Source of the DNA: Rhodospirillales bacterium
Lineage (GTDB): Bacteria > Pseudomonadota > Alphaproteobacteria > Rhodospirillales > JAPHRK01
Length of the DNA: 64,000 nucleotides
Direction: 5' to 3'
NCBI GenBank assembly: GCA_026196105.1
Contig: JAPHRK010000002.1
Coordinates: 76,566 to 140,565, forward strand
A program made the position numbers and the translations under genes. This document shows, in pieces, positions 8,069-17,596 of the stretch. The notes beneath the pieces are model-generated. The model was not told the origin of the DNA. It searched no databases and was given only the letters and a program-made list of their open reading frames with translations. Each line of letters opens with the position of its first letter. Position 1 is the stretch's first letter.

Positions 8069-9096
8069 CCCGCGATCTCGCCAAAGAAGCCGCCCAAGCT
8101 ATTCCGATTACTGTAATCACCGGCTTCTTAGGCAGCGGCAAAACCACTCTCCTTAACCACCTCCTCAAACATCCTGAAATGAGCGAAGCAGCCGTATTAA
8201 TCAACGAATACGGTGACATCGCCTTAGATCACTTACTCGTCCGAGAGATTAGTGAGGATATTGTTGTCCTAAATTCCGGGTGTGTTTGCTGTACAGTTCG
8301 TGGTGATTTGGTGGACTCCTTAAAAGATCTGTTCCTCAAGAGAGTTCGTGGCGAAGTTAATGAATTTACCCGTGTTGTCATAGAAACGACCGGACTTGCT
8401 GACCCCGCCCCTATCATCCACACCTTGATGTCGGACTCATTCATCGGCACACGTTATCGTCTTGATGGCATCGTTACCACTGTGGACGGGGTCAATGCCA
8501 TGGGGCAAATGGACAAGCAGCGCGAAGCAGTTAAACAAGCTGCTGTTGCTGATCGCATTGTCCTAACCAAAGGCGATATAGCTCCAGATATTAACCCTCT
8601 TAAACAAAGACTAATCGAATTAAACCCTGCCGCCCCTTTCCTTGAAGCTATGAACGGTGAGATTGAGCCCTCTAAACTATTTGATGCAGGACTGTTTAAA
8701 CCAGGCAACAAGCACCCAGATGTTGAAGGTTGGCTTCATACTGAAGCCTATAAACACGACCACAGCCATGATCACCATGACCATGATGAACATCGACACG
8801 ATGACGGTATATCCTCTTTCTGCCTCATCCTTGAAAAACCCGTTAACTGGACCGCTTTTACCATGGCTTTAGAGTTGCTTTTAGCAACAAAAGGGGAGGA
8901 CTTGTTACGGGTAAAAGGTATTCTAAATATTGAAGGCCAAGATATGCCCGTCGCTATTCACGGGGTTCAACATGTTTTCCATCCGCCTGTTGCCCTCCCT
9001 GACTGGCCTGATGAAGATAGGCAAAGTAGAATTGTCTTTATCACGCGAAATCTTGGACAACAGGCGGTTGAGCAAATTCTTGGAGCTATTTTATAA
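8065..9096 (+). CDS. COG0523 GTPase, putative zinc metallochaperone
   Basis: The 343-residue G3E-family GTPase has Walker A GFLGSGKTTLL at about residues 20-30, the diagnostic GCVCC metal motif (C73, C75, C76), a Walker B region VVIETTGLADPAP, and the guanine-specificity motif LTKGD. A histidine-rich stretch (HDHSHDHHDHDEH) at about residues 230-243 precedes the C-terminal CobW-C domain. Such proteins insert zinc into client enzymes under starvation (ZigA, YeiR, ZNG1 group). It overlaps hisI by four bases (ATGA). The direct coupling to a zinc-dependent HisI suggests HisI may be a client. CobW-type cobalt delivery is less likely given the Zur context. Confidence 0.88.
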   Translation: MTRDLAKEAAQAIPITVITGFLGSGKTTLLNHLLKHPEMSEAAVLINEYGDIALDHLLVREISEDIVVLNSGCVCCTVRGDLVDSLKDLFLKRVRGEVNEFTRVVIETTGLADPAPIIHTLMSDSFIGTRYRLDGIVTTVDGVNAMGQMDKQREAVKQAAVADRIVLTKGDIAPDINPLKQRLIELNPAAPFLEAMNGEIEPSKLFDAGLFKPGNKHPDVEGWLHTEAYKHDHSHDHHDHDEHRHDDGISSFCLILEKPVNWTAFTMALELLLATKGEDLLRVKGILNIEGQDMPVAIHGVQHVFHPPVALPDWPDEDRQSRIVFITRNLGQQAVEQILGAIL

Positions 9097-9134
9097 AGAA
9101 CAGTGCGTTAGGAAAATTGATCCTCACACATTTC

Positions 9135-9545
9135 TTAACCCGGCATTCCTGGGAACGACGGTATATTCTCATCTACAGTGTCCCAATCTTGGCCTTTAGT
9201 TGTGAACAAAACAAAGGCTGGATCAAAGAGGGTTGGGTCATCCATCCCACCAGCTCGAACCATAACAACTGCTTCATTTCCACTGCTGGTCCCATAAACT
9301 GGCGTACCACATTTAGGACAAAAAGCACGAGCCATGGTATTGCCGCTTTCGGCCTGATATTCATAGGTAGAGACTTCACCAGTCGATGAGAATGCCTCTT
9401 TAAGCAGCATCACATTTGACGCATGGCCTGTGCCTGAAAATTTTTGACAGTTTTCACATTGACAATGTCCTGCCTTTAAAGGGGCTTCAGTGCATTCATA
9501 ACGTACCTCACCACAGTGACACCCACCCGTAACTTTTGCGCTCAT
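9135..9545 (-). CDS. GFA/CENP-V-like zinc protein
   Basis: The 136-residue protein belongs to the glutathione-dependent formaldehyde-activating (GFA, CENP-V) fold. It has the expected zinc ligands: GGCHCGEVRYEC, then CQCENCQKFSG, and FCPKCGTPVYG. I place the start at 9545, where a GGGAGA ribosome-binding site lies about eight bases upstream. Members of this family are mostly of unknown function and formaldehyde chemistry is proven for few. It is convergent with the zinc operon. Confidence 0.85.
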   Translation of the reverse strand: MSAKVTGGCHCGEVRYECTEAPLKAGHCQCENCQKFSGTGHASNVMLLKEAFSSTGEVSTYEYQAESGNTMARAFCPKCGTPVYGTSSGNEAVVMVRAGGMDDPTLFDPAFVLFTTKGQDWDTVDENIPSFPGMPG

Positions 9546-9647
9546 GTAGAAATCTCCCAAATCCAAATATTTAAAAAGTGCCCTAGCATGTGGTCATAAT
9601 TAATCAAAAAGCTAGCTAAAAATATCCACAATATGTTTTCCACATTA

Positions 9648-9662
9648 TGGAAATGATTTCCA
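9648..9662. promoter_or_regulatory. IclR-type operator palindrome
   Basis: TGGAAATGATTTCCA is a perfect 15-base palindrome identical to the E. coli IclR consensus (TGGAAAT-N-ATTTCCA). It lies 75 bases upstream of the glcB start and overlaps a second, looser inverted repeat (TTCC at 9639-9642 with GGAA at 9649-9652). The IclR-family gene two positions downstream is the obvious candidate ligand. Confidence 0.8.
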
Positions 9663-9737
9663 TTTTATCTTGATTTTATATTTTTTACTGACAAAATACA
9701 CTCAACTTAATCCTAATTTTTGGCACAGGGCATAACT

Positions 9738-11888
9738 ATGAGCGACAGAATTAAAGAGGGCAATTTGCAAGTTGCAACAGAATTGCATGACCTGATTTCA
9801 AACCGAATCATTCCCGGCACTGATATTAAGTTTGAAAATTTCTGGAACGGTTTTGAATCTGTTATCAATGACTTATCGCCTATTAATAAAGTATTGATTC
9901 AAAAAAGAGAAAGCCTTCAAGAGAAAATTGATAGCTGGCACAAAGATCATCTCGGGCAAGCTCACGATGCTGAAGCCTACAAACAATTCCTGACAGATAT
10001 TGGTTACCTTGTCCCTGAAGGGGATAAATTTTCAATCTCCACAGATAATGTGGACGATGAGATTGCCACGATAGCTGGCCCGCAGTTGGTTGTCCCCGTC
10101 ATGAATGCCCGCTTTGCCCTCAATGCTGCTAATGCTCGTTGGGGCAGCCTCTATGATGCACTTTACGGGACAGACGTTATTTCTGAAGAGAATGGATGTG
10201 AGAAAGGAAGCGCTTACAATCCTAAACGGGGCGATCAAGTTATTGCCTACGCCAAAGCTTTTCTTGATCAAGCCACTCCCCTCGCCCAGGGCTCGCATTC
10301 AGACGCAACAGCTTATGCTGTGTCAGATGGGAACCTATCTGTAACTATGGGAGACGGCAGCACAACTTCCTTGGCAAATCAGGCCCAATTTGTTGGCTAC
10401 AATGGCTCGTCAGCCTTCTTGCTTAAAAACAATGGTCTCCACATAGAAATACAAATCGATAGCTCTCACCCTATTGGCAAAACCGACGCCGCCAAAGTGA
10501 AAGATATTGTCCTGGAAGCCGCTCTCACCACCATTCAGGACTGTGAAGATTCTGTTGCGGCTGTGGATGCTGAAGACAAAGTTGTCATTTACAACAACTG
10601 GCTCGGCCTGATGAAAGGTGATCTAGAAGACACCTTTGAGAAAGGTGGCAAGCCAATGACACGATCAATGAGCCCAGATCGAACTTATACCGGGGTTGAT
10701 GGTCAACCTCTCACCTTACATGGCCGCAGCCTGCTCTTGGTTCGTAACGTCGGTCACTTAATGACAACTGACGCCATCTTGGATAAAGACGGCAACGAAA
10801 TCCCAGAAGGTATTCTCGATGCTATGATTACGACCCTCTGCGCTATCCACGACTTTAAGCGTAAGGGAAACAGCCGTACGGGTAACATCTATATCGTTAA
10901 GCCAAAAATGCACGGTCCTGAGGAAGCAGCCTTTACCAATGAGCTATTCGGCCGGGTTGAAGGTGTCCTTGGGCTTGCCCCAAATACCATCAAGGTCGGG
11001 GTGATGGATGAAGAACGCCGGACAACGGTTAACTTAAAAGAATGTATCCGTGCTGTTAAGGACCGTCTTGTCTTTATCAATACGGGATTCTTGGACCGCA
11101 CAGGAGACGAAATCCACACCTCCATGTTAGCAGGACCATTCATGCGCAAAGGGGATGCCAAAGGCGAGCCTTGGATTGCTTCTTATGAAGATTGGAATGT
11201 TGATATTGGCCTGGAATGTGGCCTCAAAGGTAAAGCGCAAATAGGCAAAGGCATGTGGGCTATGCCTGATGAAATGGCTCAGATGATGGAGGCTAAAATC
11301 GGGCATCCACAAGCGGGAGCCAATTGTGCTTGGGTTCCCTCACCAACAGCCGCAACCCTACACGCTATTCACTATCACCAGCAAAATGTTGGCAAACGAC
11401 AAATTGAATTGGCAGAGCGCCAACGAGCCAGTTTAGATAGCATATTGACGGCCCCTCTTCTCAAAGGGGAGAACCTTTCCTCTGAACAAGTCCAAGCTGA
11501 GCTTGATAATAATGCTCAAGGCATTCTTGGTTATGTAGTTCGCTGGATTGATCAAGGGGTTGGCTGCTCAAAAGTTCCTGACATTAACAACGTCGGCTTG
11601 ATGGAAGACCGAGCAACTTTGCGGATTTCTAGTCAACATATTGCCAACTGGTTACACCACGGGATCTGCAATGAAGAACAAGTTCTAGAAACTCTTAAAC
11701 GCATGGCCCACGTCGTTGATGAACAAAATGCTAGTGACAAAGCTTATCGCCCTATGGCCCCAGCATATGATGGCATTGCTTTTAAAGCGGCTTGTGATCT
11801 GGTTTTTAAAGGTAAGTCACAGCCCAGTGGCTACACCGAACCAATTCTTCACGCTCGACGTCGTAAAGCCAAAAAACTTTATTCTTAA
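9738..11888 (+). CDS. glcB: Malate synthase G
   Basis: The 716-residue enzyme condenses glyoxylate and acetyl-CoA to malate, for growth on glycolate or two-carbon compounds. The length and the TIM-barrel motifs fit the monomeric G isoform: [17 protein letters not shown] near residue 270, [14 protein letters not shown], the [18 protein letters not shown] loop, and [18 protein letters not shown] chose the ATG at 9738, with AGGG about nine bases upstream, over a TTG at 9720. It heads glcB-glcG-iclR and is preceded by an IclR-type operator, so glyoxylate-responsive repression is likely. Confidence 0.95.
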   Translation: MSDRIKEGNLQVATELHDLISNRIIPGTDIKFENFWNGFESVINDLSPINKVLIQKRESLQEKIDSWHKDHLGQAHDAEAYKQFLTDIGYLVPEGDKFSISTDNVDDEIATIAGPQLVVPVMNARFALNAANARWGSLYDALYGTDVISEENGCEKGSAYNPKRGDQVIAYAKAFLDQATPLAQGSHSDATAYAVSDGNLSVTMGDGSTTSLANQAQFVGYNGSSAFLLKNNGLHIEIQIDSSHPIGKTDAAKVKDIVLEAALTTIQDCEDSVAAVDAEDKVVIYNNWLGLMKGDLEDTFEKGGKPMTRSMSPDRTYTGVDGQPLTLHGRSLLLVRNVGHLMTTDAILDKDGNEIPEGILDAMITTLCAIHDFKRKGNSRTGNIYIVKPKMHGPEEAAFTNELFGRVEGVLGLAPNTIKVGVMDEERRTTVNLKECIRAVKDRLVFINTGFLDRTGDEIHTSMLAGPFMRKGDAKGEPWIASYEDWNVDIGLECGLKGKAQIGKGMWAMPDEMAQMMEAKIGHPQAGANCAWVPSPTAATLHAIHYHQQNVGKRQIELAERQRASLDSILTAPLLKGENLSSEQVQAELDNNAQGILGYVVRWIDQGVGCSKVPDINNVGLMEDRATLRISSQHIANWLHHGICNEEQVLETLKRMAHVVDEQNASDKAYRPMAPAYDGIAFKAACDLVFKGKSQPSGYTEPILHARRRKAKKLYS

Positions 11889-11904
11889 AAACAGGAAACA
11901 AAAC

Positions 11905-12327
11905 ATGCTTACTCTTAAACGCCTCGACCAAGCAGACGCACAACTTCTTATTGCTGGTGCGCGTGAAAAATCTAAAGAAATTGGTGTGCCTATGTGCATC
12001 GCCATCGTTGATGAATCTGGCAATCTTGTTGCTTTTGAGCGCATGGATGGCGGCAAAACCACCAGCGTGATCATTGCCCAGGACAAAGCTTTTACCGCAG
12101 CAGGGGCTCGCAAAGCGACACACGAATATAACGAAGTTTGTAAACCTGGCAGTCTGGTGTTTGGTATCCACACAGCAATTGGCGGTCGTCTTTGTGTTGT
12201 TGGTGGTGGCTTCCCTGTAACAGTCGATGGTGAAGTTGTTGGTGGAATTGGCTTAAGCTCTGGCACCCCACTGCAAGACATGGAATGTGCCCAAGCCGGG
12301 ATCGATTATTTCTTGGCAAACCGTTAG
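11905..12327 (+). CDS. glcG: GlcG/HbpS family protein
   Basis: This 140-residue GlcG/HbpS (DUF336) protein shows the family features VPMCIAIVDESGNLVAF near residue 28, the DKAFTAAGA segment, and a glycine-rich GGGFPV...GGIGLSSG C-terminal region. The family is found with glycolate and glyoxylate genes and includes heme-binding and sensor-associated members, but the role of GlcG itself is unsettled. It starts 16 bases after glcB with an ACAGGAAAC ribosome-binding site and is followed closely by the IclR gene. Confidence 0.85.
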   Translation: MLTLKRLDQADAQLLIAGAREKSKEIGVPMCIAIVDESGNLVAFERMDGGKTTSVIIAQDKAFTAAGARKATHEYNEVCKPGSLVFGIHTAIGGRLCVVGGGFPVTVDGEVVGGIGLSSGTPLQDMECAQAGIDYFLANR

Positions 12328-12338
12328 GCTTCCATCGC

Positions 12339-13133
12339 ATGGAAACCAAAGCAAAAAAAACAAGTTCTGTGGGTCAGGTGCAATCCCTGACCCGCGCTTT
12401 AACCCTGCTTCAGTGCCTCTCTCATGCTGATATGGGCCTTGCTTTAACTGAGGTTTCCGAAAGCCTTGGGCTTGCTCCGTCAACAGCTCACAGGCTGCTG
12501 AATAGTATGCTACAAATGGGCTTTGTTGATCTTGATCCTGAAACGGGTCGATGGACGGTGGGGGTTAATGCCTTTTCTGTAGGCAATGCTTATCTCAAAA
12601 AGCGAGATTATATCGCGCAAGCACGCCCCTTCATGAAACAACTCATGCTGCAAACTGGAGAAACCAGCAATATGGCAATCCTTGAGGGCAGCAGTGTTGT
12701 TTTTGTCAGCCAAGTTGAATGCAAAGAAGTTATGCGCATGGTAGTCCAGGTAGGCAACCGTGGCCCACTACATGCTTCTGGCGTTGGTAAAGCCCTTCTA
12801 TCTACCCTTCCCGCAAAAGAAGCCCTGGCACTTATCAGACAAGCCGGAATGCCACAGCTAACCGGAAAAACAATAACGACACCCTCTGATTATGCGCAAG
12901 AGTTAGAAGCCATAAGAAAACAAGGCTTTGCTGTTGACGATGAAGAACAATCAATGGGCCTACGGTGTATCGCAGCAAATATCTATGATGAATTTGGGGA
13001 TGCTTTAGCGGCCATTTCCATATCCGGGCCTACTGTCAGAGTATCAGAAGCCCGAATTCCTCAACTTAGTGCTGCTGTAATTGATATTGCAAACCAGATT
13101 ACAGAAACAATTGGGGGGAAAGCTCCAAGCTAA
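12339..13133 (+). CDS. IclR-family transcriptional regulator
   Basis: The 264-residue protein has an N-terminal winged helix-turn-helix (about residues 15-70, with LTEVSESLGLAPSTAHRLL as the recognition region) and a C-terminal effector domain with the conserved GxGKALLSTLP and VDDEEQSMGLRCIAA stretches. It starts 11 bases after glcG. The operator ahead of glcB has the IclR consensus, so this protein is probably the local repressor responding to glyoxylate or a related acid. The neighbouring pathway, not the protein sequence, suggests the ligand. Confidence 0.9.
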   Translation: METKAKKTSSVGQVQSLTRALTLLQCLSHADMGLALTEVSESLGLAPSTAHRLLNSMLQMGFVDLDPETGRWTVGVNAFSVGNAYLKKRDYIAQARPFMKQLMLQTGETSNMAILEGSSVVFVSQVECKEVMRMVVQVGNRGPLHASGVGKALLSTLPAKEALALIRQAGMPQLTGKTITTPSDYAQELEAIRKQGFAVDDEEQSMGLRCIAANIYDEFGDALAAISISGPTVRVSEARIPQLSAAVIDIANQITETIGGKAPS

Positions 13134-13171
13134 TTTGTTGAACTAAATGGAGCCTTTTACTTATGTTTTAA

Positions 13172-13738
13172 TCAAGCCTTCCTAGGGTAAAAAATTAGAC
13201 AATGCACTACGGCGTTTTTAGACTCTACATTACGATACCCGTGTTCTTGATCACCAGGAAAACGTATTGATTGGCCTTTTTTAAGTTTTTGCCATACACC
13301 TTCTGCTAAAATCTCCATCTGCCCCTCAAAAACACTAATCTGTTCAAACACACCTTTTTCATGGGGTTCTGCGACACGGGAATAATCAGGAAGAAACGTG
13401 AGTTCAAAAAATTCAAATCCCAAGCGCTCGTCAAATGGAAAAATTGGCGCAACTAACATGCCTTCATTTCCTGGCTGTTGACGAATTTCATCAGCCGTTC
13501 TAATTGTAACTCCCTTGATCATCTCAGGAAATGGCTCAAGAAAAGATGAAAGTGAAACCTCAAATCCCGTCGCAATTTTCCACAATGTCGCCACTGTAGG
13601 GCTACTTTCTCCCCGCTCTATTTGACCTAACATCGCTTTACTGACACCAGTTTTCACAGCAGCTTTATCCAAGCTCAATCCTGCTTGTTGGCGGATATGC
13701 TTCAACACTTCTTGCAGATGAATTTTTGGGTCTTGCAT
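13172..13738 (-). CDS. XRE-family regulator with cupin domain
   Basis: The 188-residue protein has an N-terminal helix-turn-helix of the XRE/lambda-repressor type (LSLDKAAVKTGVSKAMLGQIERGESSP, abbreviated here as residues 19-45) followed by a cupin domain with PHEKGVFEQISVFEG near residue 127 and a C-terminal GDQEHGYRN. This architecture matches E. coli YdcN (SutR). It is divergent from a BenE/YdcO-type transporter, reproducing the ydcN-ydcO pairing, so it probably controls that transporter in response to a small ligand bound in the cupin. Confidence 0.9.
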   Translation of the reverse strand: MQDPKIHLQEVLKHIRQQAGLSLDKAAVKTGVSKAMLGQIERGESSPTVATLWKIATGFEVSLSSFLEPFPEMIKGVTIRTADEIRQQPGNEGMLVAPIFPFDERLGFEFFELTFLPDYSRVAEPHEKGVFEQISVFEGQMEILAEGVWQKLKKGQSIRFPGDQEHGYRNVESKNAVVHCLIFYPRKA

Positions 13739-13769
13739 ATCAACTCATTCATAAAATATTTAATCTGTA

Positions 13770-13818
13770 CGTTATAACGCACATCGCCTATATTCTCATT
13801 TAACCGTTATAACGCACA
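13770..13818. promoter_or_regulatory. Duplicated operator between XRE-cupin and BenE genes
   Basis: The 14-base sequence CGTTATAACGCACA occurs twice in direct orientation, at 13770-13783 and 13805-13818, 35 bases apart. Each copy contains the perfect palindrome CGTTATAACG. The pair fills the divergent promoter region between the regulator (start 13738) and the transporter (start 13854). This is the layout expected for an autoregulatory operator. Confidence 0.7.
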
Positions 13819-13853
13819 ACACCATAATTGGAATTTATTTCAGGAAAGTTAGT

Positions 13854-15008
13854 ATGCTCAAATATATCTCTCTTTCACATATTGTTGCGGGTTTTGTCTC
13901 TGTATTGGTTGGCTACACAAGCGCAGCCGCTATCGTGTTTCAAGCCGCTGCTGCAGGAGGAGCTGGCCCCGAAGAGATTAGCTCTTGGTTATGGGCTCTG
14001 GGAATTGGCATGGGTATTTCAGGCATCGCTATGTCCCTTTATTATAAAAACCCAATAATGGTCGCCTGGTCCACCCCTGGCGCGGCAATACTCGTAACAA
14101 GCTTACCTGGCATACCTATGGCTGAAGCGATCAGTGCATTTTTATTTTGCTCCTTCTTATTAACCCTTTGTGGGGTAACAGGATGGTTTGAAAAAATTAC
14201 CAACTTTGTACCTCAACCTATCGCATCAGCAATGTTAGCCGGAGTTTTACTGCGGTTTGGTTTGAATGTTTTTACATCATTAGAAAATGAAATATACCTC
14301 GTCACCCCCATGGTCATTTGTTACCTGTTAGGGCGTCAATTTTTTCCAAAATATGTAATACCGTTAACTTTCTTTCTGGGTATAGGGATTTCCTACTTTT
14401 TAGGATTGATTGGTAAAATTGATATCGAGATAGCTCTAACCCAACCAGTATTTATCATGCCTGCTTATTCTATTTCCACTTTGGTAGGAGTTGGAATCCC
14501 CTTGTTTGTCGTAACCATGGCATCCCAAAACATGCCTGGATTAGCCGTATTAAGGGCCCACGGCTACCAAACTCCTGCATCCCCCTTAATTGGATGGACC
14601 GGCTTTACAGGTTTATTACTCGCCCCTTTTGGCGGTTACGCCTTTAATTTGGCAGCCATCACAGCGGCTATTTGCATGGGTGAGGATGTAGATTCAAACC
14701 CAAAGCGGCGATACCTTGCAGCTATTTGGGCCGGTATTTTCTATATTTTAGTGGGTTTGTTTGGCGCATCAGTCGTAGCTTTATTAGCCGCTTTTCCAAC
14801 TGAACTTGTCATGTCTATAGCGGGGTTAGCGTTAATAGCAACCATTGGAAATAGTTTAAAAGCATCTTTAAGTGAAGATGATACCAGAGAAGCAGCAATG
14901 CTTACCTTTATTATAACGGCTTCCGGCATGTCACTCTGGTCAATTGGCGGTGCTTTTTGGGGATTAATCGTAGGGTTGATAACTCATTATCTTGTAAAAA
15001 AAAGATAA
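13854..15008 (+). CDS. benE: BenE/YdcO-type transporter
   Basis: The 384-residue inner-membrane protein is mostly hydrophobic with about 12 predicted segments and belongs to the BenE (benzoate/H+ symporter) family. Family signatures include MVAWSTPGAAILVTS near residue 69, FVPQPIASAMLAGVLLRFG, and the TMASQNMPGLAVLRAHGY segment near 221. It carries no N-terminal signal. No aromatic degradation genes are nearby, so benzoate as substrate is uncertain; the YdcO-like regulatory context only supports an organic-acid-type importer. Confidence 0.85.
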   Translation: MLKYISLSHIVAGFVSVLVGYTSAAAIVFQAAAAGGAGPEEISSWLWALGIGMGISGIAMSLYYKNPIMVAWSTPGAAILVTSLPGIPMAEAISAFLFCSFLLTLCGVTGWFEKITNFVPQPIASAMLAGVLLRFGLNVFTSLENEIYLVTPMVICYLLGRQFFPKYVIPLTFFLGIGISYFLGLIGKIDIEIALTQPVFIMPAYSISTLVGVGIPLFVVTMASQNMPGLAVLRAHGYQTPASPLIGWTGFTGLLLAPFGGYAFNLAAITAAICMGEDVDSNPKRRYLAAIWAGIFYILVGLFGASVVALLAAFPTELVMSIAGLALIATIGNSLKASLSEDDTREAAMLTFIITASGMSLWSIGGAFWGLIVGLITHYLVKKR

Positions 15009-15093
15009 CGTCTTAACAGAGACAACAATTTTTTATCTGCATTAGAAATTATTCTTTGATTACCCTTAGGTAGGCTTGACCTTTAGGGTCTGT

Positions 15094-15119
15094 GGCGGCA
15101 TTCTTCCGCCTTCTTTTTT
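15094..15119 (+). terminator. Rho-independent terminator or attenuator before trpG
   Basis: GGCGG (15094-15098) and CCGCC (15106-15110) form a short GC stem followed by TTCTTTTTT. A second possible hairpin (ACCC at 15062-15065 with GGGT at 15086-15089) lies immediately upstream. It terminates the benE transcript or acts as an attenuator in the trpG leader; the sequence alone does not decide, and I saw no tryptophan-rich leader peptide. Confidence 0.6.
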
Positions 15120-15173
15120 ATGGGGCATAAAGTTTGGATTGCAAAGGCTTAGCAATCACCTTAAACGTTTGAA

Positions 15174-15755
15174 ATGTTTATATTAATTGATAATTACGAC
15201 AGCTTTACCTTTAACCTTTGGCATTACCTGAGTGAATTGGGTGCTGAGGTGCAAGTTCATCGCAATGACGCCCTGACGGTAGATCAGGTGATGGAATTGG
15301 CTCCAGAAGGAATTATTTTATCCCCTGGGCCTTGTGACCCTGACAAAGCAGGCATCTGCCTCGACCTCGTTACTAAAGCCGCTGGCAAGCTCCCTCTCTT
15401 TGGGGTGTGCCTTGGTCACCAAACTATTGGGCAAGCCTTTGGTGGTGATATTATTCGCGCCCCTGCCCCGGTTCATGGCAAAGTGGCAGCGATAAAACAT
15501 ACCAGCAAGGGCGTGTTTGCAAATTTACCTGCCCCATTAAAGGCAACCCGCTATCACTCTCTGGTTATTGATAGAAACACTTTGCCGGACTGCCTTGAAG
15601 TCACGGCAGAAACTGATGACGGACTGATAATGGGTGTTCAACACAAAGAACTCCCATTCCACGGGGTTCAATTCCACCCAGAGAGCATCGCCTCTGAATC
15701 AGGCCATGATCTCCTTAAAAACTTCCTCGAACTCGCAGCAAAACAAGGTAGCTAG
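15174..15755 (+). CDS. trpG: Anthranilate synthase component II
   Basis: The 193-residue class I glutamine amidotransferase releases ammonia for anthranilate synthesis with TrpE. The catalytic cysteine is C79 in GVCLGHQ and the His/Glu pair is in FHPESIASE near residue 166. The N-terminal LIDNYDSFTFNL and the LSPGPCDPDKAG oxyanion region are typical. It could also serve as the p-aminobenzoate synthase subunit. trpE is not present immediately upstream, where a transporter lies instead. It is three bases from trpD. Confidence 0.94.
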   Translation: MFILIDNYDSFTFNLWHYLSELGAEVQVHRNDALTVDQVMELAPEGIILSPGPCDPDKAGICLDLVTKAAGKLPLFGVCLGHQTIGQAFGGDIIRAPAPVHGKVAAIKHTSKGVFANLPAPLKATRYHSLVIDRNTLPDCLEVTAETDDGLIMGVQHKELPFHGVQFHPESIASESGHDLLKNFLELAAKQGS

Positions 15756-15758
15756 AAC

Positions 15759-16799
15759 ATGAGCGACACCCTCCAAGACATGAAAACACTTATCGGTCGC
15801 GTAGCTAGCGGTGAACGCCTTGATGAGACCTCTGCTGAAAGCGCCTTTGATATTATCATGTCAGGCAATGCGACCCCTGCCCAAATAGGCGGTTTTCTGA
15901 TGGCTCTCAGGGTGCGCGGTGAAACTGTTGATGAAATAACCGGTGCAGCACGCGCCATGCGCAATAAAGCCTTAAGCGTTGCCGCACCAATCGATGCCAT
16001 TGATGTTGTCGGAACAGGTGGTGATGCTTCTGGGACTTTTAATATTTCAACCGGTGCTGCCATTGTAGTTGCGGCTTGTGGCGTTCCGGTCGCCAAACAC
16101 GGCAACAAGGCTCTTTCCTCAAAATCCGGGGCTGCTGATGTATTGACATCCTTGGGTGTTAACATCGAAACCCCCATGGAAAATGTTGAGAAAGCTATGA
16201 AAGAAGCCAACATCGGCTTCATGATGGCTCCACGCCACCACAGCGCTATGCGTCACGTCGCTGGCCCACGTGTAGAGCTCGCGACCAGAACGATCTTCAA
16301 TCTTCTTGGTCCCATCTCCAACCCTGCAGGCGCTAAACGCCAATTAACAGGTGTATTTGCTAAGGAATGGGTTGAACCAATGGCTCAGGTCTTAAAGAAA
16401 CTGGGAAGCGAAAAGGTTTGGATCATGCATGGCTCTGATGGCCTTGATGAAATGACCACAACTGGTTCAACGTTCATTGCTGAGCTTAAAGATAGTGCCG
16501 TAACAACATTTGAAGTCACCCCCGAAGATGCAGGGCTTCCTTTTGCCAAACCTGAAGAACTCAAAGGCGGTGACGGAGCCACCAATGCAAAAGCCATTTG
16601 GGATATGCTTGACGGTCAAAAAAGCGCCTATCGGGATATCGTTTTGATGAATGCTGCCGGGGCTCTTATCGTTGCTGACAAAGCTTCTGACCTTAAGCAA
16701 GGCGTTGAAATTGCAGCAAAAGCAATTGATTCAGGGGCAGCAAAAGCAACTTTAGAAAAAATGATTGCCCTTACTTTAGTTGAAGGAAGCGAAGGTTGA
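15759..16799 (+). CDS. trpD: Anthranilate phosphoribosyltransferase
   Basis: The 346-residue enzyme joins anthranilate to PRPP, the second step of tryptophan synthesis. The PRPP-binding motif [16 protein letters not shown] lies near residue 83, [17 protein letters not shown] near 113, and the anthranilate-site [14 protein letters not shown] region (here APRHHSAMR) near 156. ATG follows the trpG stop by three bases, and the stop overlaps the TTG start of trpC (TTGA). The fusion form seen in some enterics is absent. Confidence 0.95.
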   Translation: MSDTLQDMKTLIGRVASGERLDETSAESAFDIIMSGNATPAQIGGFLMALRVRGETVDEITGAARAMRNKALSVAAPIDAIDVVGTGGDASGTFNISTGAAIVVAACGVPVAKHGNKALSSKSGAADVLTSLGVNIETPMENVEKAMKEANIGFMMAPRHHSAMRHVAGPRVELATRTIFNLLGPISNPAGAKRQLTGVFAKEWVEPMAQVLKKLGSEKVWIMHGSDGLDEMTTTGSTFIAELKDSAVTTFEVTPEDAGLPFAKPEELKGGDGATNAKAIWDMLDGQKSAYRDIVLMNAAGALIVADKASDLKQGVEIAAKAIDSGAAKATLEKMIALTLVEGSEG

Positions 16800-17590
16800 G
16801 CGACGTTTTAACCAAAATTTGCGACGATAAACGTGTCCACGTTGCTAAATGTAAAGAGCACACATCCTTAAACGATGTTGAAGCGAAAGCTAAAGAAGCA
16901 TCAACTCCACGCGGTTTTTCAGCGTCCTTAGAACGCTCTATCGCAGATGGTCGGTACGGGCTTATTGCTGAAGTCAAAAAAGCCTCCCCTTCCAAGGGCC
17001 TTATTAGAGCAGACTTTAACCCAACCCAGTTGGCACAGGCTTATGAGCGTGGTGGGGCAAGCTGCATTTCTGTGTTGACCGATGTTCCCTACTTCCAAGG
17101 AGCTGATAGTTATTTGGTAGAGGCTCGCAGTGCAGTGAACCTCCCAATCTTGCGCAAAGATTTCATGGTTGATCCTTACCAGATCGTTGAGGCACGAGCC
17201 TTGGGAGCTGATTGTATTTTGCTGATCATGGCTGCCTTGGATGATAATCTGGCGAAAGAACTTGAAGATACCGCTATTCAATATGGCATGGATGTTCTGG
17301 TCGAGGTTCACGACGCAGAAGAGCTTGAGCGTGCTCACAAGCTTCAATCTCCTCTGCTTGGAGTTAACAACCGAAACCTCAAAACCTTAGAAGTCAGCCT
17401 GACAGCTACAGAAAAACTAGCGCCGTTAGTTGCCAAAGATCGCTATATTGTCTGCGAGAGCGGCCTTAACACACCTGAAGACCTCGCCCGCATGTCTAAG
17501 ATTGGAGCTGAGCGCTTCCTGGTAGGGGAATCATTGATGCGGCAAGATAACGTTGAAGAGGCGACACGCACTCTTATAGCCAAAGGATAA
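16796..17590 (+). CDS. trpC: Indole-3-glycerol phosphate synthase
   Basis: The 264-residue TIM-barrel enzyme closes the indole ring. Catalytic and phosphate-binding motifs are in order: [14 protein letters not shown] near residue 59, [14 protein letters not shown] near 119, [13 protein letters not shown] near 182, and the terminal [12 protein letters not shown] and [10 protein letters not shown]. The start is TTG, overlapping the trpD stop as TTGA, so translation is coupled. It is a stand-alone TrpC without a fused TrpF. Confidence 0.94.
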   Translation: MSDVLTKICDDKRVHVAKCKEHTSLNDVEAKAKEASTPRGFSASLERSIADGRYGLIAEVKKASPSKGLIRADFNPTQLAQAYERGGASCISVLTDVPYFQGADSYLVEARSAVNLPILRKDFMVDPYQIVEARALGADCILLIMAALDDNLAKELEDTAIQYGMDVLVEVHDAEELERAHKLQSPLLGVNNRNLKTLEVSLTATEKLAPLVAKDRYIVCESGLNTPEDLARMSKIGAERFLVGESLMRQDNVEEATRTLIAKG

Positions 17591-17596
17591 GGCCAA

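Noticed and set aside
11817-12281. Open frame on the minus strand antisense to glcG
   Set aside because: glcG on the plus strand has family motifs, ribosome-binding site and operon position. The antisense frame has none.
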